From: JACMRP01 sp047302465
GTDB lineage: Bacteria > Bdellovibrionota > Bdellovibrionia > Bdellovibrionales > Bdellovibrionaceae
NCBI RefSeq assembly: GCF_047302465.1
Contig: NZ_CP178621.1
Location: 2,294,001 to 2,358,000, forward strand
DNA length: 64,000 nt
Reading direction: 5' to 3'
Part shown: positions 26,926 to 34,621 of the stretch, piece by piece
Position numbering within the stretch: the stretch's first letter is position 1
Layout of the letters: every line of letters starts with the position of its first letter
Translations under genes and position numbers: made by a program
Notes under the pieces: model-generated
Databases searched by the model: none
The model's input: the letters and a program-made list of their open reading frames with translations, nothing else
What the model was told of the DNA's origin: nothing

Positions 26926-27279
26926 CTAATGCTTAATATTGAGATAATCTCCATAGGACTGCGAAATCTCGGCATAGTCAGATTCCAGACGATCCGCTAA
27001 TTTCGACAGTTCCTCTTTGCTCATCTTAGAGCCTTCACGCTCGATGGTCTCGCAAATGCTCGACATGGGTTTGACCCCCATACTCAGGCACCCGGACTTA
27101 ATGTCATGGGCCTGAAAACGGATGCCCTCAAAGTTTCCTTCGTTGATTGCCGCTTTAAGCTTCGCGATCTTTCCTGGGTAATCGTTGATAAAGATCTGAA
27201 CGACTTCCCGGGCGACCTGAGGCCCATAGTTGCTTTCAATCGACTTTAAACTTTGAACAGCATCAAACTGCGTCTCCAT
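26926..27279 (-). CDS. HPt phosphotransfer protein
   Basis: Single-domain histidine phosphotransfer protein of 117 residues, all helical. The phospho-accepting His58 lies in Q-A-H-D-I-K-S-G-C-L-S-M-G, the usual HPt motif. AAGGAGG eight bases upstream supports the ATG. It is the last gene of the minus-strand module, 21 bases after the OmpR-type regulator. With the hybrid kinase at 29.5 kb it would complete a His-Asp-His-Asp relay. Confidence 0.9.
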   Translation of the reverse strand: METQFDAVQSLKSIESNYGPQVAREVVQIFINDYPGKIAKLKAAINEGNFEGIRFQAHDIKSGCLSMGVKPMSSICETIEREGSKMSKEELSKLADRLESDYAEISQSYGDYLNIKH

Positions 27280-27300
27280 AGATCCTCCTTGAAATTCAGT

Positions 27301-28002
27301 TTAGTGTTGTTGTTCAGCTAAAAACTGGTAACCAAGGCCAGGCACTGTTCTAATATACGACGAACATGTCCCAAGCTTTTTACGGATCGAAGAAATGTGT
27401 CTGTCAACTGAACGATCTTCAATATAAACAGAATCTCCCCAAACGCTATCGATCAATTGTTCACGGCTCAGTACATAGCCTGGTGACCGAGCCAACTTCA
27501 ATAGAAGCTTAAACTCGATTGGAGTCATATTAAGCTTCTGATTGCCGTTATTCTCATTCAAATAGATGGAGTAAGTAGAAAGCTCAAACTTCAGGCTGCC
27601 ACGCTGAAAATAGGTCTCTTCCTTTGCATAATACAAAAACTTCTTAAGTTTGCTCTCAACGCGCGCGCGGAGTTCGAGCACGTCAAACGGTTTCGTCACA
27701 TAGTCTTCCGCTCCAAGCGCAAGCCCAAGGACTTTATCACCCACGCCAATTTTTCCCGTTAGGAAAATCACCGGAATTTTTTGGGTGGAATCTTGACTCT
27801 GCAAAGTGGTACAGAAATCAAAACCACTTCCGTCCGGAAGGCTCACGTCCAGCAAAATAAGATGGACTTCGTTTTTAGACAAAATTTCTTCTGCCTCTTT
27901 CAGAGACCCCGCCAGCAGCAGTGAACACGTTTGGCTCAGCGCTGTCTTTAGGAATGGGTGAATCTCTTTTGAATCATCGACTGCAAGTACTGTTGGCATC
28001 AT
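27301..28002 (-). CDS. OmpR-type response regulator
   Basis: 233 residues from the ATG at 28002, preceded by AAGGGA; the frame also opens at a GTG at 28023, which lacks a ribosome site. Receiver: acidic pair V-D-D at 8-10, phospho-acceptor Asp52 in L-L-D-V-S-L-P-D-G-S-G, Lys in V-T-K-P-F. Winged helix from about 135, with M-T-P-I-E-F-K-L-L and S-V-D-R-H-I-S-S-I-R-K-K. It is the paralogue of the plus-strand regulator at 25624. It sits between the S30AE-receiver fusion and the HPt gene. Confidence 0.92.
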   Translation of the reverse strand: MMPTVLAVDDSKEIHPFLKTALSQTCSLLLAGSLKEAEEILSKNEVHLILLDVSLPDGSGFDFCTTLQSQDSTQKIPVIFLTGKIGVGDKVLGLALGAEDYVTKPFDVLELRARVESKLKKFLYYAKEETYFQRGSLKFELSTYSIYLNENNGNQKLNMTPIEFKLLLKLARSPGYVLSREQLIDSVWGDSVYIEDRSVDRHISSIRKKLGTCSSYIRTVPGLGYQFLAEQQH

Positions 28003-28023
28003 AGGTTCCCTTTTCTCCTTCAC

Positions 28024-28785
28024 TTAATTCAACATTGTTTTTTCTTTAATCTTCTTAAGACTGTCTAAAAATAAATCGGTTGTTTTGCGGATTGAATCAT
28101 AAGTACTTGTCTTTTGCAGGTACCCAATCTTCCTAAAAGTTTTACTTTTTGGAAATACGATCTGCGATCTTGGACTTGCAGAATAGATCAGTACCGGCAC
28201 TTTTTTATTTTGAACACCGGTCGCACTCAAGTCTGCAGTCTCGTCGAGCATTTTGATTGTCTGTAAACCGTTCATAGATGGCATATTCCAATCGAGGATA
28301 ATCAAGTCGTACGCGTGTTCGAAAATTTCATCGACAGCGTCTTGACCATTCTCCACGACATGGGTTTCGCATCCTCGTTGAGTCAAACAAGACTCAATCA
28401 ACTTCACTGATATAGGATCGTCATCCACGATGAGCACTTTGAAAGGTGCTCCTGGCTCGATCCCACTTAAATTGCGCGTCTCCCGCCACGCCTTGATTTG
28501 GTCATACATCTGCGATGCTGACAAATTTACACTTTCCCCCAATGTCCTCTCCTCACAATATGCTAAGAACTGACCCATCACGTGGCGGACTAATATTTCG
28601 ACCGCAAAACGGGATCCCAGATCCTTAACCCGTGCCTGAATAAACGAATTATCCGGGCACATATCAACGACCTTAGCCAGCTTGGTTCTAATCATAAATT
28701 CAATTTTTGGATTCGGCGCCATCCCTTCAAAGAGGATATCCATTTGGTTCGAAAGCTCCGAGCCTCTAGGTTTCATCATTTCCAT
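28024..28785 (-). CDS. S30AE-like domain fused to a receiver domain
   Basis: 253 residues from the ATG at 28785; GGAGG five bases upstream sets the start, and an earlier in-frame ATG at 28899 lies inside the upstream gene. Residues 14-100 show the same beta-alpha-beta-beta-beta-alpha pattern as the small protein at 25270 (M-D-I-L-F-E-G-M-A-P-N-P, helix with T-K-L-A-K-V-V, strand F-A-V-E-I-L-V, strand Q-F-L-A-Y-C-E-E). Residues 116-240 are a receiver with acidic Asp121-122, phospho-acceptor Asp165 in I-I-L-D-W-N-M-P-S-M-N-G, and a late Lys followed by Thr instead of the usual Pro. The fusion implies that phosphorylation may control the S30AE-like domain. Confidence 0.7.
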   Translation of the reverse strand: MEMMKPRGSELSNQMDILFEGMAPNPKIEFMIRTKLAKVVDMCPDNSFIQARVKDLGSRFAVEILVRHVMGQFLAYCEERTLGESVNLSASQMYDQIKAWRETRNLSGIEPGAPFKVLIVDDDPISVKLIESCLTQRGCETHVVENGQDAVDEIFEHAYDLIILDWNMPSMNGLQTIKMLDETADLSATGVQNKKVPVLIYSASPRSQIVFPKSKTFRKIGYLQKTSTYDSIRKTTDLFLDSLKKIKEKTMLN

Positions 28786-28786
28786 T

Positions 28787-29287
28787 TTAACCTCCGAATA
28801 CGTTCTCAAAAAAGTGTCTGATACGCGACGAGAGCGGATGGGAGGAGCGGGCCCCATAGCCGCTCGTTTTTTCCAGCATGTCGTAGTACTCTCGGTCATT
28901 TATATGGGACAGTATAATAACCTCCATATGAGGGTAGCGGGCGCGAACACGCTCCCAATATTCGTAATCAATCTCATCTTCTGATAAATAGTAGTTCGCA
29001 ATGAGCAGATCACAGCTCTTAAGTTCTAAGCTGGAATCAATTTCATCGACTGAGTCCACAGCCCAACATTGGGCTTCTTGATTGGCCTCACGGATCATAT
29101 CCGTCATGGCCTTTTGGATGCGGGGGTCTTCTTCAGCTACTAATATAGCTTTCTTGTTCAAGACCCTTTCAAAGTTGAAAAAGTGGCGTTTGAGGTATTC
29201 TTGATATTCAGAGACATTAACAGCTATGTTCCCTAGCGTCTGCTCTATGAGTTTATGATCGCTTTCCTGCAAATTATAGAGATCCAT
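28787..29287 (-). CDS. Degenerate receiver protein, phospho-Asp lost
   Basis: 166 residues, first gene of the minus-strand module. Residues 1-45 are helical; 46-165 have the receiver fold, but the phospho-acceptor position is Asn98 (I-A-N-Y-Y-L-S, codon AAC) where the plus-strand paralogue has Asp, and the conserved Lys-Pro is His-Pro. The acidic cluster A-E-E-D remains. It is thus probably an unphosphorylatable pseudo-receiver used for binding. A GGGGGAT leader precedes the ATG, as in the other module. The last codons hold the ribosome site of the fusion gene, one base away. Confidence 0.82.
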   Translation of the reverse strand: MDLYNLQESDHKLIEQTLGNIAVNVSEYQEYLKRHFFNFERVLNKKAILVAEEDPRIQKAMTDMIREANQEAQCWAVDSVDEIDSSLELKSCDLLIANYYLSEDEIDYEYWERVRARYPHMEVIILSHINDREYYDMLEKTSGYGARSSHPLSSRIRHFFENVFGG

Positions 29288-29523
29288 GATATCCCCCTCA
29301 TGAATAACCGAGAAAAATCCCTCTTGTTATAGGTCATATTATTATTCCGTAAAGGGGTCGAAGTGGTGTGAAATTGCTATGAAGAAATTTCGACAACTGA
29401 TCGGGATTTTGCGAACACCCTTTCGAATAGATTCGAAGAAACCTTAACAACTGTTATTTTTTCTTCAAAAGGCCATTCAGAAATTTGTTTTTCTTCAAAG
29501 AGGCTTTATTGTCTGTCTTGAAT

Positions 29524-31806
29524 ATGTTTCGACTAATTAGAAAAAACCCAACAGTAAGAACGCCTTTTGCACCAAAGCTTTCATACATCTTTTTGATGTT
29601 CTTCGTCGTCGTATTCGCCGGCGGAAGCTCTGTCCTGTACTTTAAGACATTGCCAGACAGTCGCCTAGAGCGCTCCATCACAGATAAAGCAGATCCTTAC
29701 TATATTGCTTCTGAGAATCTTCACTACTTTGATCGCTTCCTTATTGGTTTAGGTCTGTATGGACGTCAACTCTTACACCGTGAAGAGCTCTTAGAGCGTT
29801 ACAATACGTTAAAGCATCATATTGAGCTCTATGAAAAAGATCGTGATCTTTACCAGGATCTTTCCGAAATTCCGGGTGCCCTAAAGAACCTTAAAGACTT
29901 AAGCGAAACCCTGGATGAATTAAAACCAGCTATCTTTAAAGCACGCGCTGAAGACCGTCGCACGTTAGACCTTATCTATGACTCTTTGTCGCCGTTTGAA
30001 AATCGCCTGCAAGAAGTCGCAGCTACGATTAACTCTAATGAAACGCAAGCACGCACGGCTCGTTTTGAAAAACAAGCACGCTCGCATCGCCTTTTAGGCT
30101 GGACCCTTTTAGCAATCGCCGTTTGTAGTATTTTGCTTTTGATGATTTCCCACGGGAATATCAAAAACGTCGCTCTTCTATTAGAAACCTCTAAGCATAA
30201 GAGTACACGCTTAAAAGAAGCTATCAATCAAACTCAACGAGCTAATCGTGCAAAATCAGAATTCTTGGCGACGATGAGCCATGAAATTCGTACACCTCTC
30301 AATGCCATCGTAGGTTTTACCTCTCTATTACTTGATACGAAACTTTCTTACGACCAGAAGGACTATGTTCAATCGATCCGCTCTTCAAGTAGTACATTGT
30401 TGTCGTTAATCAACGACATCCTTGACGTGTCTAAGATCGAAGCTGGTAAATTAGTTTTGGAATCCATCGAGTTTGATTTGCGCTCTATCTATATGGACAT
30501 CGCGAATATCGTTGCTGATAACGTCTCTCAGAAAAAGCTAGAGCTAGTTAGCTTCATTGATCCGCGCATCCCGCGCATGATCAAGGGCGACCCCGCGCGT
30601 TTGAAGCAAATTATTTTAAATCTGCTCAACAATGCTATCAAGTTCACTCCGAGTGGCAGTATCGCAGTTAAAATCACGCTGCACGCTTTGAACGACAAAA
30701 ACATCAGCGTCCACTTCGAAGTGAAAGATACCGGCATCGGCATTGAACCGCGCCTATTAAGCCGTCTCTTTAATCCATTTACTCAAGCGGACTCTTCAAC
30801 TACCCGCCGCTACGGTGGTTCGGGGCTAGGACTTTCTATCTGTAAACAGTTGGCAGAGTCTATGGGTGGCGAAGTCGGCGTAAGTAGTACACCAGGAAAA
30901 GGCTCCATTTTCTGGTTCCGTGTTGAAATGGAAACCATCACTATGCAGCCGATGGAAAATCCATTGCCAGAGTCGTTTGCAAACAAAGACGTTCTGATTT
31001 TGACCCGCAATCCGGTCTTGCAAGAATATCTGGAATTGCAATTGAAAGAAATCAAGCTCAATCCTTACTCTCCAGCAGGACGAGAAATTACGACAGTGAA
31101 TGCAACAGCAAAAACGATTGCTATCATTCTAGATCAGGGCAATTTGCCATTTAAACCGGAAGAGCAAACCAAGGTCTTGCGCAATATCTCTAAAAATTTC
31201 GAGATCCCTATTGTGTATCTCGTAGAACGCACTCACAATTTGGCTCACTTGTCTCCGATCCAACGTATTAACTATCTAAAGAAGCCCGTTCTTCAGCAGA
31301 GTTTGTACAAGTGCTTGTTAGAAGTGCTTCACATCACCAACGTTCGTTGGGAAGAGCCTGCCCGAAGTCCGACTGTAGAAGTTCCGAAGTACGCTGTAGC
31401 AAAACCACGCGTACTTCTTGTGGAAGACAACCCGATCAATCAGAAGATCGCTCTTTTGATGCTTGAAAAAATCGGCTGCAACGTAGACGTCGCGGCAAAC
31501 GGGATCGAAGCCCTTAAAGCGCTTCAGCTGTTCTCTTACGATTTAATTTTCATGGATTGCCAAATGCCAGAGATGGACGGTTACGAAGCAACTCGCCGTA
31601 TTCGTAAGTTGCAAAAACCGATTTCTGACATTCCTATTATCGCACTTACTGCAAATGCCTTCAAAGAAGATCAGACGAAGTGTATCGATGCCGGTATGAA
31701 TGATTTCGTGACAAAGCCTGTTGAGTCCAGCACTCTAGAGTCTAAGCTGAATCGTTACATTAAACCGGCGACTTCGCCGCGCACTTCACAAGAGGCCTCT
31801 GTTTGA
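29524..31806 (+). CDS. Hybrid sensor histidine kinase
   Basis: Membrane kinase of 760 residues from the ATG at 29524 (a TTG at 29485 is possible; neither has a clear ribosome site). One helix near 20-40, a 150-residue helical sensor region probably in the periplasm, a second helix near 192-210 and a coiled linker. HisKA has the phospho-His in M-S-H-E-I-R-T-P-L-N; HATPase has N-L-L-N-N-A-I-K-F, D-T-G-I-G-I and G-G-S-G-L-G-L-S-I. A first receiver lacks the acidic pair and looks degenerate; a second, C-terminal one is intact (V-E-D-N, M-D-C-Q-M-P-E-M-D-G, V-T-K-P-V). It is divergent from the minus-strand module and is the only kinase in the island. Confidence 0.92.
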   Translation: MFRLIRKNPTVRTPFAPKLSYIFLMFFVVVFAGGSSVLYFKTLPDSRLERSITDKADPYYIASENLHYFDRFLIGLGLYGRQLLHREELLERYNTLKHHIELYEKDRDLYQDLSEIPGALKNLKDLSETLDELKPAIFKARAEDRRTLDLIYDSLSPFENRLQEVAATINSNETQARTARFEKQARSHRLLGWTLLAIAVCSILLLMISHGNIKNVALLLETSKHKSTRLKEAINQTQRANRAKSEFLATMSHEIRTPLNAIVGFTSLLLDTKLSYDQKDYVQSIRSSSSTLLSLINDILDVSKIEAGKLVLESIEFDLRSIYMDIANIVADNVSQKKLELVSFIDPRIPRMIKGDPARLKQIILNLLNNAIKFTPSGSIAVKITLHALNDKNISVHFEVKDTGIGIEPRLLSRLFNPFTQADSSTTRRYGGSGLGLSICKQLAESMGGEVGVSSTPGKGSIFWFRVEMETITMQPMENPLPESFANKDVLILTRNPVLQEYLELQLKEIKLNPYSPAGREITTVNATAKTIAIILDQGNLPFKPEEQTKVLRNISKNFEIPIVYLVERTHNLAHLSPIQRINYLKKPVLQQSLYKCLLEVLHITNVRWEEPARSPTVEVPKYAVAKPRVLLVEDNPINQKIALLMLEKIGCNVDVAANGIEALKALQLFSYDLIFMDCQMPEMDGYEATRRIRKLQKPISDIPIIALTANAFKEDQTKCIDAGMNDFVTKPVESSTLESKLNRYIKPATSPRTSQEASV

Positions 31807-32873
31807 GATTAGGTATTTGCATCATTCTGACTTTCTTGAGCCTGCACACGCAGGCTGCAAATTGGACCAGCATTTATCCTACAGCAAAAACTAGCATTCC
31901 AATGATTATGTCCAGTGGTGGCCTGTGTGCAGGGACACTCATTGATAAAGATTTGATTTTAACAGCTGCTCATTGTGTCTATCGCCTTCGCCCCGTGCAT
32001 GTCAGTTGGCCCGAGAAACCCAAAGAGTTTGAGGGAGCCAAAGTCGTTTCTCTCAATCGCAAAGCAGATCTGGCGCTGATTCAACTTCATAAACCAAGCA
32101 CACGCGTTTTTTTGACCCTTCTTCCAAAGGGCAAACGCATGCCCGAAGGCAGTCCGATTGCAACCATTGGACATCCATCCATCGGTCGCATTTTCGACAA
32201 CCCTCCATTTGATGTCGATATGACCTATCTGATGTCGACTGGAATTATTTCTGGCTGGGCCCAGGATGAATTTATCTCGGATATGTCTGTGAGCCCTGGC
32301 AATTCTGGTGGGCCTGTTTTTAGTGAAGAGGGCCAAGTCATTGGCGTGGTTTCTCGCAAACGTGTTGATCGTTTTGTGGGTGCCATCGGCTTTTCGGCGT
32401 CTTTAGACAAAGTCCACGAGATGCTGGACAACTACAAAGCAAATAAACTTCCCGAAGTGACCTGGCGCCAAGCAAGCTCTAGCGGTAAAGTTTATCTCGC
32501 CTATAGCAGTCATCAGTTTTTGAAAGACTACGGTGGTCCGATTGTTTGGTATTTAGGCGCTTTGATGGATTACAAAGACCGCATCCGCTTTGAGCTTGCA
32601 ACGAACTTCTCGTCGACTCGCAATTTTACCAACTATTCAATGGGTTATAAATGGGCGACCGAGATGGAAAATCATGGAATGATTTATATCAGCCCTACTG
32701 TTGAGTTTGTTCACTACCGTCTTGAGCAAGAGAATGACACCGAACTTAAACGGAACAGCACGGGGTTGGGCCTATCCTTGGCGTTGTCGTCGTTCCCTAT
32801 AAGCCTCAAGTACATAGGATTCAATATGGATGGGGAATATCGAGGCATTACCTCATTCCAGTTCGGCTTTTAG
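31803..32873 (+). CDS. Trypsin-like serine protease with beta-rich tail
   Basis: Exported protease, 356 residues. The TTG start overlaps the kinase stop (TTGA) and follows AAGAGG, so the two are coupled. The signal peptide ends near T-Q-A-A (residue 19). Catalytic triad: His57 in T-A-A-H-C, Asp89 in A-D-L-A-L-I-Q-L, Ser168 in S-P-G-N-S-G-G-P. There is no PDZ domain. Residues about 225-356 instead form alternating strands ending in S-F-Q-F-G-F, like the last strand of an outer-membrane barrel. The gene pairing suggests the protease is part of the sensor's stimulus or output; this is inference. Confidence 0.85.
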   Translation: MRLGICIILTFLSLHTQAANWTSIYPTAKTSIPMIMSSGGLCAGTLIDKDLILTAAHCVYRLRPVHVSWPEKPKEFEGAKVVSLNRKADLALIQLHKPSTRVFLTLLPKGKRMPEGSPIATIGHPSIGRIFDNPPFDVDMTYLMSTGIISGWAQDEFISDMSVSPGNSGGPVFSEEGQVIGVVSRKRVDRFVGAIGFSASLDKVHEMLDNYKANKLPEVTWRQASSSGKVYLAYSSHQFLKDYGGPIVWYLGALMDYKDRIRFELATNFSSTRNFTNYSMGYKWATEMENHGMIYISPTVEFVHYRLEQENDTELKRNSTGLGLSLALSSFPISLKYIGFNMDGEYRGITSFQFGF

Positions 32874-32894
32874 AGCTGACTTGGCGCTCTAACT

Positions 32895-32923
32895 TTGACC
32901 TTTTGCGCAAGTTCCCAGATATT
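32895..32923 (+). promoter_or_regulatory. Candidate promoter of the MTA-recycling operon
   Basis: TTGACC, 17 bases, GATATT. The expected start of transcription falls one or two bases before the ATG at 32932, so the mRNA may be nearly leaderless. Confidence 0.35.
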
Positions 32924-32931
32924 TATGAGCT

Positions 32932-33585
32932 ATGACAACTCCCAGGGAAATTTCTGAACAGATCGTGGAAGTCGCTCGCCGTTTGCATGAGCGCAATATG
33001 CTTGCTGCCGCTGATGGCAATATCAGTTTTCGTATCAGCGACCAAGAAATCCTCATAACACCTTCTGGCATCGCCAAAGCGTTTATGAAACCTCAAGAAA
33101 TGGCGCTCATCACGTTAGATAATAACGTCCTTGCAGGGAAACCTTCCGGGGAGCGTCTTATGCATTTGGAAATTTATAAACAATGTCCTCAAGCGAAAGC
33201 CGTGATTCATGCTCATCCGCCGACAGCGATTGCGTGGTCTATTGCCCGCCCCGATCTTAAAGAACTTCCCGCTGATAGTCTTTCAGAAGTGATCTTGGCG
33301 ACAGGACGTATTCCTTTTGTTCCTTACGCCCGCCCTGGCACTTTGGATATGGGCACTCATATGACTCCGTTTTTGCCTAAACATCGTGCTTTGATTTTAT
33401 CTCGCCATGGGGCCGTTGCTTGGGGCGAGGATCTTGATGAGGCCTATCGTGGAATGGAACGCATTGAGCATTCCGCGCTGATCTTGGCAAAGGCTGTTCA
33501 GCTTGGAGGCCTTACAAGCCTTCCTGCTGAAGAGGTCGCAGTCCTTCATAAAATGCGCGCTGAATTGGGGGATCGTCTTTTATGA
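32932..33585 (+). CDS. Class II aldolase/MtnB-like enzyme
   Basis: Zinc enzyme of the class II aldolase/adducin family, 217 residues. Motifs: G-N-I-S near 29, the metal-binding H-A-H-P-P near 88, and S-R-H-G-A-V-A-W-G near 160 with the third His. It overlaps mtnA, so its substrate is most likely 5-methylthioribulose-1-phosphate. It could be MtnB, a dehydratase in methionine salvage, or the aldolase of the DHAP shunt that yields dihydroxyacetone phosphate and methylthioacetaldehyde. No mtnC, mtnW, mtnX or mtnD is nearby, which favours the shunt. No ribosome site is obvious before the ATG. Confidence 0.85.
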   Translation: MTTPREISEQIVEVARRLHERNMLAAADGNISFRISDQEILITPSGIAKAFMKPQEMALITLDNNVLAGKPSGERLMHLEIYKQCPQAKAVIHAHPPTAIAWSIARPDLKELPADSLSEVILATGRIPFVPYARPGTLDMGTHMTPFLPKHRALILSRHGAVAWGEDLDEAYRGMERIEHSALILAKAVQLGGLTSLPAEEVAVLHKMRAELGDRLL

Positions 33586-34619
33586 TGAATATCAAATCCC
33601 TTGCTATTGAATTTACCGACGGCAAGTTGCGTATTCTGAACCAGCAACTGCTTCCACATGTTGAATCTTGGATTGAGGTTAAAACCGTTGATCAAATGAT
33701 CGAAGCCATTAAATCTTTGAAAGTACGTGGAGCTCCGCTGATCGGAGTTGCCGCTGCGTTTGCTTTGGCTCAATCAGCGCTTCAGAAAAAATCTAAAGAA
33801 GAACTTCTTAAGAAAGCTCAAGCACTGTATGAAGCCCGCCCTACGGCGGTGAACTTGATGATCTGCATGGATCGCATGAAGAAAGTCCTTCATGAGAATT
33901 TCAGTATCGAAAATGTCGTAAAAACGGCTGAAAATATTTTCACCGAGGATTTTACTCTTTGCGAGCGTATTGCGACTCATGGTGCGCAGTTCATTCAAGA
34001 TGGTGATAATATTCTGACCCATTGTAATACTGGCGGTCTTGCGACTGCGGGTGTCGGCACGGCACTTGGAATTATTCGCAAGGCCCACGAGCAAGGAAAG
34101 AAAATCCACGTTTATGTGGATGAAACTCGCCCTTTGCTACAAGGTGGACGTCTAACGACCTGGGAGCTTAAGAAGCTGAATATTCCTTTTACTTTGATCA
34201 CCGACAATATGGCCGGACATGTGATGAGTCTAGGGAAGGTTCAGAAAATTTTCGTGGGCTCTGATCGCATTGCTTTAAATGGAGATTTTGCCAATAAGAT
34301 TGGAACTTACTCGGTGGCGGTTCTTGCTCGCCATCACAATGTTCCGTTCTATGTGGCGGCTCCTTACACAACGGTGGATGTCGAGTGCCCGAACGGCAAA
34401 GCGATCCCGATTGAACAAAGAAAAGCGGAAGAGGTGCTTGGCGTCTCTGGCAGCTTTGGCGACTCTCCGTCGACCATCGAATGGGCTCCGGAGGGAACTC
34501 CGGCTTACAACCCGGCTTTTGATGTGACTCCAGCGCATTTGACGACAGCGTGGATTTTAGACAACGGCGTATTCACCCAGAAAGATATTGAATCTGGGGC
34601 TCTTAAGAAAAGGAACTAA
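33582..34619 (+). CDS. mtnA: S-methyl-5-thioribose-1-phosphate isomerase
   Basis: Converts methylthioribose-1-phosphate to methylthioribulose-1-phosphate in the cytoplasm. The 345 residues match the family. R-G-A-P-L-I-G-V-A-A-A near 49, catalytic Cys148 in T-H-C-N-T-G-G-L-A-T, D-E-T-R-P-L-L-Q-G-G-R-L-T near 178, and the catalytic Asp in G-S-D-R-I-A near 228. The ATG overlaps the preceding stop (ATGA), and two bases separate it from mtnP. It is related to eIF2B-like proteins, but the Cys and Asp set it apart from them. Confidence 0.95.
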   Translation: MMNIKSLAIEFTDGKLRILNQQLLPHVESWIEVKTVDQMIEAIKSLKVRGAPLIGVAAAFALAQSALQKKSKEELLKKAQALYEARPTAVNLMICMDRMKKVLHENFSIENVVKTAENIFTEDFTLCERIATHGAQFIQDGDNILTHCNTGGLATAGVGTALGIIRKAHEQGKKIHVYVDETRPLLQGGRLTTWELKKLNIPFTLITDNMAGHVMSLGKVQKIFVGSDRIALNGDFANKIGTYSVAVLARHHNVPFYVAAPYTTVDVECPNGKAIPIEQRKAEEVLGVSGSFGDSPSTIEWAPEGTPAYNPAFDVTPAHLTTAWILDNGVFTQKDIESGALKKRN

Positions 34620-34621
34620 GA

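Noticed and set aside
28786..28899. Longer start for the S30AE-receiver fusion
   Set aside because: The extra codons read through the upstream gene in another frame, and GGAGG sits before the internal ATG at 28785.
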